From positions 1-26,140 of the IMG/VR virus record IMGVR_UViG_3300030114_000040: DNA of 26,140 nucleotides; one strand, 5' to 3'. Positions 21,332 through 26,140 of the stretch are shown here, piece after piece (positions within the stretch are counted from its first letter, which is position 1; each line of letters begins with the position of its first letter). Source of the stretch: a virus. The position numbers and the translations under genes were made by a program. A model generated the notes under the pieces. That model saw nothing but the letters and a program-made list of their open reading frames with translations. It did not search any database and had not been told where the DNA came from.

Positions 21332-23958
21332 ATGAGGAGGTATTACTCGATATTAAGGTTCAAAATCAGGATGCCTTAAACAATATAGAAAAGCTATCTG
21401 CTGCGAACGATAAGCTAAAAGGCACTCTTTTGGACATAAAAAAAGCGGTTGAGGCTGGACAAATAACAGATAAAGATGCTGCATCTACAAGGGCGGTACT
21501 AAATGCTCAAATCAAAGAAAATACATCCGGTATTCGTGAAAATTCGAAAGAGATAAAAACAAATGCTGCAAGCGTTGCATCTGCCGGGGACTCAATTAAT
21601 GGAATGAGGGTAAGGGTTACGGATTTACAAAAGTCTTATAATTCGTTATCTGCATCAGCTCGTGAGGGATCGGTTGGGAGGGCTATTTCTGCCGAAATGC
21701 TGCAATTAAATACAAATGTAAATAAAGCAAATTTATCGGTCGGAAATTTTAAAGATAATATCGGAAATTATGCCGGTACGCTTGGAATGCTTCCAAAACC
21801 CATACAAGATATTGCATCTTCGGCAGAACAAACATTAGGTATATTTTCAAAAGGCTTCGGAGGGTTAAAATCTGCTACCGATGAATATATTGCAAGCATC
21901 GCACTGCAAAAAGAAGCACAGGCGGCAGCAATAATAGCAGATGAAGCCGCAACCTCCGCAGAACTTGAATTGTCTATTGCTAAGGCTGCCGGAACTGCAA
22001 CATCCGAACAAGCTGCTGCTGCTGATAGTTTACGAGCTACGGCCACTGCTGCTGCAACCGTGGCAACTGAAACGGGAACAGGTGCAATGAAGCTATTCAA
22101 GGTTGCGCTTGCATCTACAGGGATCGGATTAATTGTAATTGCGCTCGGAGCTTTGGTATCTTATTTTACATCGACTAATGAGGGTGCTAAACAATTTCAA
22201 AGGGTTATGTCCGGGGTTAATGCCGTTATTCAGGAAGGTGTTAAATTTATGGGGTCACTCGGTAAGTTGATTGTTGATGTTTTAACAGGAAATGTAAAAG
22301 AACTTGGAAACGATGTAAAAAATATTGGCGACAATTGGAAAAATGCAAGCGGAAATATAGAAAAAAATTACGAATTAGGTAATAAGATTGCAGATCAGAG
22401 ACAAAAACTAACAAAGGCAGAAAGGGAGTTTTCAAATGAAAAAATAAGACAGCAAGGTATTATCGATGTGTTGGCTCTTAAAATTAGACAATCTGATTTA
22501 TCTCCTGCTGAACGAAAAAAAGCGGCCGATCAGACCTTAAAAATTGATAACGAGCTGCATCAAAAAGAAATGTATTTCGCAAATGAAAATTTAAGGATTG
22601 TTCAACTTGAACAGTCTGTTAAATCTAAAAAAGACCTTCAAGCCATTCAAGATGCAAAAAATCGTGTAACTCAGACCATTGCGGAAGATAACCGATTTGA
22701 ACAAAGTGTTAAAAACAGAGTTGGAAGGGTTAATAACACACTTGCAAAGGCTGCTGATACTAAAGAAGCAAGGGAAATAAAAAGCACTCAAACGATATTA
22801 AATGAACGGGGTAAGGTCTTAGATAATGAAAATAAAACAGAACTTATTTTAGAGGAAAACTATAATAAAAGAACTGAGAAGATCAAAAAACTTTATACAG
22901 ATGAAATTTCGTTGATTGATAAACAGTCTTCTTTTGAAAAATGGACTTCCGATAAGATAGAAGCTGCAAAAGCCGTAGTCTTTGATAAGGAACGTAAAAG
23001 ACTGGAAGATATTGCGACAATAAGAACTAATTTACTTATCGACCAAATGCAAAAAGAGCTAAAAATAATTCAATTGCAGGAGGATGAAAAAACGGTAATA
23101 GGTGGTAAAACATTTCAAATGCAAAAAGATGACTTGCAAAGAAATTATAACGCATCTGTCGAGCAAAATCGCTTAAAATTAGAGAACGATAAAAATTATG
23201 TTGATCAATCTGATTTAATTAATCAGCAATTTGCAACCGATTCAGCGAATTTGGATAACTCAATTTCTGAAAATAGAAAACAGTTATGGTCAAATGATAT
23301 TGAAAATCAATTAACTTTTGCCGCTTCCGGATTAGACAGAGAAACCGAGTTAAAAAAACAAGCACTTGATATTCAAAGAATAAATGAGCTTAAAAATGCA
23401 AATTTAACAGCTACCGAAAAAGAAAATATAAATAAAAAATATGCTAAGGCTGAACGTGATTTAGATAGGCTGTCTTTACAAACAAAATTATCTATTGCAT
23501 CATCTACCGCAAATTCGCTTGCTGAGATTTTCGGTAAAACTACTCAGGCGGGAAAGGTTGCAGCGTCTATAGGCATTACAATTGACTCTATTGCAGGATC
23601 TATTAAAGCGTTTAATTCTATGGCTGAAATACCTGTAGTTGGACCTGCTTTAGGTGTTATTGCAGCCGACGGTGTAATAGCAACAGGAGTACAAGCCGTA
23701 AAACAGGTGTGGGCTGTATCAGAATCCGGAACATCAACAGTCCCAAATACTTCATCCCCTGTAACTTCCGTAGCTACTCCCGGCAGCTCGACAATATATA
23801 CCAATTTGCCGACTATTAGTAGCATGTACGGATCAAATGCAAGCCAAAATGAGACAGCGCAAATCATTGCACAGTCAGTACCTAACCCTGTAGTATCCGT
23901 AACTGAAATAACTACAATGCAAAATGTTGTATCAGTAAAGGAAAATTCGAAACTTTAA
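21322..23958 (+). CDS. Tail tape measure protein
   Basis: The 878-aa protein is the longest in the window and overwhelmingly helical: coiled-coil N-terminus, an Ala/Thr-rich region (about 190-250), then a hydrophobic segment TGIGLIVIALGALVSYF near 265-281. A very long Lys/Glu/Gln-rich coiled coil (about 350-740) follows, and a small-residue hydrophobic C-terminal part (AGKVAASIGITIDSIAGSIK). These are hallmarks of tape measure proteins, which set tail length and help DNA entry. By the usual 1.5 A per residue rule the tail would be about 130 nm (inference). No lysozyme or peptidase motif was seen within it. Confidence 0.9.
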   Translation: MAVNEEVLLDIKVQNQDALNNIEKLSAANDKLKGTLLDIKKAVEAGQITDKDAASTRAVLNAQIKENTSGIRENSKEIKTNAASVASAGDSINGMRVRVTDLQKSYNSLSASAREGSVGRAISAEMLQLNTNVNKANLSVGNFKDNIGNYAGTLGMLPKPIQDIASSAEQTLGIFSKGFGGLKSATDEYIASIALQKEAQAAAIIADEAATSAELELSIAKAAGTATSEQAAAADSLRATATAAATVATETGTGAMKLFKVALASTGIGLIVIALGALVSYFTSTNEGAKQFQRVMSGVNAVIQEGVKFMGSLGKLIVDVLTGNVKELGNDVKNIGDNWKNASGNIEKNYELGNKIADQRQKLTKAEREFSNEKIRQQGIIDVLALKIRQSDLSPAERKKAADQTLKIDNELHQKEMYFANENLRIVQLEQSVKSKKDLQAIQDAKNRVTQTIAEDNRFEQSVKNRVGRVNNTLAKAADTKEAREIKSTQTILNERGKVLDNENKTELILEENYNKRTEKIKKLYTDEISLIDKQSSFEKWTSDKIEAAKAVVFDKERKRLEDIATIRTNLLIDQMQKELKIIQLQEDEKTVIGGKTFQMQKDDLQRNYNASVEQNRLKLENDKNYVDQSDLINQQFATDSANLDNSISENRKQLWSNDIENQLTFAASGLDRETELKKQALDIQRINELKNANLTATEKENINKKYAKAERDLDRLSLQTKLSIASSTANSLAEIFGKTTQAGKVAASIGITIDSIAGSIKAFNSMAEIPVVGPALGVIAADGVIATGVQAVKQVWAVSESGTSTVPNTSSPVTSVATPGSSTIYTNLPTISSMYGSNASQNETAQIIAQSVPNPVVSVTEITTMQNVVSVKENSKL

Positions 23959-23960
23959 TG

Positions 23961-23968
23961 TATATTTG
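23961..23968 (+). promoter_or_regulatory. Promoter box for tail tube gene (TATATTTG)
   Basis: TATATTTGCA, an exact TAnnTTTG, lies 3 bp after the tape measure stop and 51 bp before the next ATG. That ATG has an A-rich AATTAAAATT leader. No TTTG lies at the usual -33 distance. It would let the following abundant structural protein be expressed independently of the long late transcript. Confidence 0.55.
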
Positions 23969-24018
23969 CAATCTATAGAAAAAACTATTTATATTAACGT
24001 TAATTAAAAATTAAAATT

Positions 24019-24633
24019 ATGCCTGTAACAAGTTGTAACAAAAAATTAGCTGCTGATTTGGCTGCGAATTGCACCAACCCTGTAGTCGAAGGAAAGGAGT
24101 TAAACGGATATTTGTTGAATCGTAGCGATGTCGACATAGAAGCCACCATCGCCACCAAAATAGCCGGATCTAATAACCTTTATGCTTCTCTGATAAGAAA
24201 AACAGGGGCTAAAGGTTATCAAATGACGAACGTCAAAGACGAAGATGTCGAAAAGGTGGACGGTGCAAATGTCAATCGATGGAAACACGTTCTTTCTTTC
24301 GTATTGCTCGATGATGGTGATGTACCCGGTTCGGTAATTGAGTCGCTTGGTAGAAAAGATGGTGATGGATTTGTGGCTGTAACCGAAAATATTTACAAGG
24401 ATTTCGGACGTACCCTTTCCCCTGGTAGTTCTGCATTTCAAATTGACGGACTTGAAACTCCATTGCGCTCAACCGGACAGTCAATCAAGAATACAAAATC
24501 ATCTACCGATACTGCCGGCGGATGGGCTGCTGGTTTACAGTGCGAAGATAACCACCCACGTACAGGATGGTACTCTACCTCATACACCGCAACAAAGGCG
24601 TTATTTGATGCCCTTGGAACTGCTGCCGTGTAA
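24019..24633 (+). CDS. Putative major tail (tube) protein
   Basis: The 204-aa protein is a soluble alpha/beta polypeptide with SDVDIEATIATKIAGSNNLY early on and a Gly/Ser-rich end (TAGGWAAGLQCEDNHPRTGWYS). It has a dedicated promoter box, a medium size and a place in the tail cluster, which fit an abundant tail tube protein; the HVLSFVLLDDGDVPGSVIESLG middle fits a tube-like beta fold. I do not recognise a named family. Lambda-like genomes place the tube gene before the tape measure, so this order is atypical. It is coupled to the next gene by TAATG. Confidence 0.5.
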   Translation: MPVTSCNKKLAADLAANCTNPVVEGKELNGYLLNRSDVDIEATIATKIAGSNNLYASLIRKTGAKGYQMTNVKDEDVEKVDGANVNRWKHVLSFVLLDDGDVPGSVIESLGRKDGDGFVAVTENIYKDFGRTLSPGSSAFQIDGLETPLRSTGQSIKNTKSSTDTAGGWAAGLQCEDNHPRTGWYSTSYTATKALFDALGTAAV

Positions 24634-24974
24634 TGGATATGAATGAACAGATATTAGCAAGGGCGTACAATTCGGATATTGATTCCGGTGTACGCTCTTA
24701 TGTTTTGAGCTATTATGAATTTTTGTTTAACAAAACGGTTTCCGATCAACAATGTTCAAATTGCATACATGATGCAGCCGTTGAAATATTAGTTAAAATC
24801 ATGGACAAAAGAAAATATATTATTTTTGCACACATTCCAATTCTTCACAAAGGAAAGTGGTATACTCAACCGACTTTAACGGATGAAATTGCGGAGGAAT
24901 ATTTAAAAGAGAATCCAAAGGATATTGTAAAGTTTAAGAAGTTTCCAAAACAGTCACAAAAAAAAGCGGTATAA
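24633..24974 (+). CDS. Hypothetical protein with CxxC motif (113 aa)
   Basis: This product is unrecognised. It has QQCSNCIHDAAVEILVKIM at about 39-57, a CxxC followed by His-Asp, and a C-terminal segment PTLTDEIAEEYLKENPKDIV that looks like a small helical domain. It may bind a metal. The start overlaps the tail protein stop (TAATG), with an alternative ATG at 24639. Its TAA falls in the loop of the terminator hairpin that closes the late block. Confidence 0.6.
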   Translation: MDMNEQILARAYNSDIDSGVRSYVLSYYEFLFNKTVSDQQCSNCIHDAAVEILVKIMDKRKYIIFAHIPILHKGKWYTQPTLTDEIAEEYLKENPKDIVKFKKFPKQSQKKAV

Positions 24975-24987
24975 TTACCGCTTTTTT
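24960..24987. terminator. Bidirectional terminator between convergent genes
   Basis: An 11-bp stem, AAAAAAGCGGT (24960-24970) with ACCGCTTTTTT (24977-24987), around a 6-base loop ATAATT. The T-run on one side and A-run on the other make it work in both directions. It ends the rightward late block and, read left, the MazG-like transcript, which stops at 24990. Confidence 0.88.
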
Positions 24988-24989
24988 AA

Positions 24990-25406
24990 TTAATATCTTT
25001 TTCCGTGTCTATACTCTCGAGTAGCATTGAATTGTCTTTTTAACTCAATGTGTCTGTCAATATTTATATTTAAAGCACCGACTAAGTTGAAAAGGAGAAT
25101 AAAAGAATCAGCAATTTCATCTTCAAAAGTGTCTTTTACTTGCTCTTTGAAAAGATCAATAAACTTTTCGGTTTTACCTTGTTTTGTAAAGCCACTCAGA
25201 TTACCGCTAATAGTATAGTCATTTGTCAAATTCTTAGTGTCGTTTATATTTACTCTTTTATTCTTTCTGTCGGCTTCTAAAGCTTCTGATAGCTCAGAAA
25301 CTATAAGCATAAGCGTCTGTCCAATATTACACTCCTTTACGTCAAATCCTTTTAATTTATTTGCTTCGTAAATCTCTTCTGATATTTCGTTCAGTGTTTT
25401 ATTCAT
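24990..25406 (-). CDS. MazG-like nucleotide pyrophosphohydrolase
   Basis: The 138-aa protein has the all-alpha NTP-PPase signature: ExxE at 38-41 (SELSEALEAD) and ExxD at 97-100 (FEDEIADSF), spaced as in the family, which coordinates magnesium. The C-terminal NATREYRHGKRY segment is typical of phage MazG-like proteins. It would hydrolyse a nucleoside triphosphate or related nucleotide to the monophosphate. Roles in phage include lowering (p)ppGpp-type signalling or house-cleaning, but substrate cannot be read from the sequence. It is the last of three co-oriented genes. Confidence 0.85.
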   Translation of the reverse strand: MNKTLNEISEEIYEANKLKGFDVKECNIGQTLMLIVSELSEALEADRKNKRVNINDTKNLTNDYTISGNLSGFTKQGKTEKFIDLFKEQVKDTFEDEIADSFILLFNLVGALNINIDRHIELKRQFNATREYRHGKRY

Positions 25407-25408
25407 TT

Positions 25409-25591
25409 TTAAAATGGTTTACTAATTTGTAATACTCCTCCAATTAGTCTCTTACCTGTCGATTTTTCAAAACAGCGAGTTGAAACCTTATGTTTAGTTT
25501 CGTAGTCAGAAAGATGCTGAATTGCATCTTTCACGGTTTCCACTTCAAATTCAAATACTACTAAATTTGAATCACGGGCTTTAAATGTCAT
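25409..25591 (-). CDS. Hypothetical protein (60 aa)
   Basis: This product is unrecognised. It reads as a short beta strand LVVFEFEVETVKDAIQHLSD (residues 9-28), then helix, then a beta strand ending VLQISKPF. It lies 13 bp after the SSB-like gene and 2 bp before the MazG-like gene, so all three are probably one transcript. It may be a small nucleic-acid-related accessory, but that is only contextual. Confidence 0.55.
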   Translation of the reverse strand: MTFKARDSNLVVFEFEVETVKDAIQHLSDYETKHKVSTRCFEKSTGKRLIGGVLQISKPF

Positions 25592-25604
25592 AACTCATTG
25601 AATA

Positions 25605-26114
25605 TCAGAACGGTAGGTCATTTGGCTGTATATTCAACGAATTTGGATCGTATATTGGGGCTCCGAACGGTTCAATCGGATTGGGTTCTGCGTGACTTCC
25701 ATCTCCTATTGGTGGTTGTGGTTTTAGTTCGGGTGCTGGAGAAGCCCAACCAGTTACATCGCTTTCCGGAGCTTCATAGCCGTGAACTTGCTCAACTTTA
25801 TCAACGATCTGAATTTTAGCATTTACATATCCCTTATCATTTTTGATGTAAATAATCTCGGCATCAATAACTCCGAAACGTTCGACATGATCAAATGTAA
25901 AGTTTGAGCAATTCAAGCCAAATGCGTACGTTGTAACACCGTTATATTCTCCAGCCTTAATAAGTGTAGCTACCTGCTCTTTCGTCGCTCCTGCCCCCGC
26001 CGCTGCCATTGCTAAGACGTTTGCATCTTCTTTATTGTCAACAGAACAGAAAAGCGATTTAATGCAGTAATTATCGCCCTCTTTGATTGATTTTTTAATG
26101 ATTTTTACTTTCAT
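25605..26114 (-). CDS. Candidate phage single-stranded DNA-binding protein
   Basis: The 169-aa protein has an N-terminal domain with alternating beta strands (KVKIIKKSIKEGDNYCIKSL, DAEIIYIKNDKGYVNAKIQI) that could form an OB-fold, interrupted by a helical insert EDANVLAMAAAGAGATKEQV. From about 115 it becomes disordered and Pro/Glu-rich. It ends NSLNIQPNDLPF, which mirrors the DDIPF tail of bacterial SSB used to recruit replication partners. The operon context (nucleotide metabolism enzyme) supports replication. I do not recognise a specific SSB family, so this rests on layout and tail. Confidence 0.5.
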   Translation of the reverse strand: MKVKIIKKSIKEGDNYCIKSLFCSVDNKEDANVLAMAAAGAGATKEQVATLIKAGEYNGVTTYAFGLNCSNFTFDHVERFGVIDAEIIYIKNDKGYVNAKIQIVDKVEQVHGYEAPESDVTGWASPAPELKPQPPIGDGSHAEPNPIEPFGAPIYDPNSLNIQPNDLPF

Positions 26115-26140
26115 TTTTTTTGATTTGTTTTAAATTATTT

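Noticed and set aside
21768-22100. Minus-strand Ala/Val-rich open frame opposite the tape measure gene
   Set aside because: It mirrors the Ala-rich codons of the tape measure protein, with no neighbours or leader of its own.
1-26140. Diversity-generating retroelement or integrase
   Set aside because: No reverse transcriptase, template repeat or recombinase motif could be found in any frame, although the collar and fibre genes would be typical targets.

Overview
The window reads as about 26 kb of a tailed-phage (siphovirus-type) genome or prophage infecting a Bacteroidota host. It is AT-rich, and genes lack obvious Shine-Dalgarno sequences and start behind A-rich leaders. Several upstream regions carry exact copies of the Bacteroidota promoter -7 element TAnnTTTG. 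Nearly every gene is a phage gene. No integrase, ribosomal or host metabolic gene is visible, so lytic or temperate lifestyle cannot be decided.

Positions 1-6295 form a leftward (minus-strand) early/replication block. Its likely transcription order is: a small HTH protein, a NUMOD4-HNH endonuclease, an orphan beta-class DNA methyltransferase, an unknown protein, a VirE/D5-like SF3 helicase, a run of small proteins (including a 37-aa membrane protein and a DUF551-type protein), a second zinc-ribbon HNH nuclease, a degraded zinc-finger gene, and finally a pentapeptide-repeat protein cut by the left edge. That protein's 15-bp coding repeats form a striking GC-rich array at 91-375. A 342-bp AT-rich divergent control region (6326-6667) separates this block from the late genes.

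Positions 6668-24974 are the rightward late block: small and large terminase, portal, ClpP-like prohead protease, HK97-fold capsid protein, a 58-aa accessory protein, a strong terminator, a degenerate tRNA-Met(CAU), two neck/connector candidates, a tail-collar protein, a tail fibre with a signal peptide, then a lysis cassette (holin candidate, coiled-coil membrane protein, GH108 endolysin, unimolecular-spanin candidate). The tail genes follow, in an order opposite to lambda: distal/baseplate-like proteins, a gp10-like tail-completion protein, a 46-aa protein, the tape measure, and a probable tail tube protein behind its own promoter. Many junctions are ATGA or TAATG overlaps, which implies translational coupling.

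Positions 24990-26114 are leftward again and face the late block across a perfect bidirectional terminator: a MazG-like pyrophosphohydrolase, a 60-aa unknown, and a protein ending in an SSB-like acidic/hydrophobic tail. These probably belong to the same early programme as the left block if the genome is circular or permuted.

No clearly new defence or retroelement system is present. The most notable items are the repeat array with its recent 150-bp-period duplication, the terminator-tRNA element inside the head operon, the u-spanin candidate, the secreted-type tail fibre, the SSB candidate, a broken zinc-finger gene, and several small genes below usual length cut-offs.
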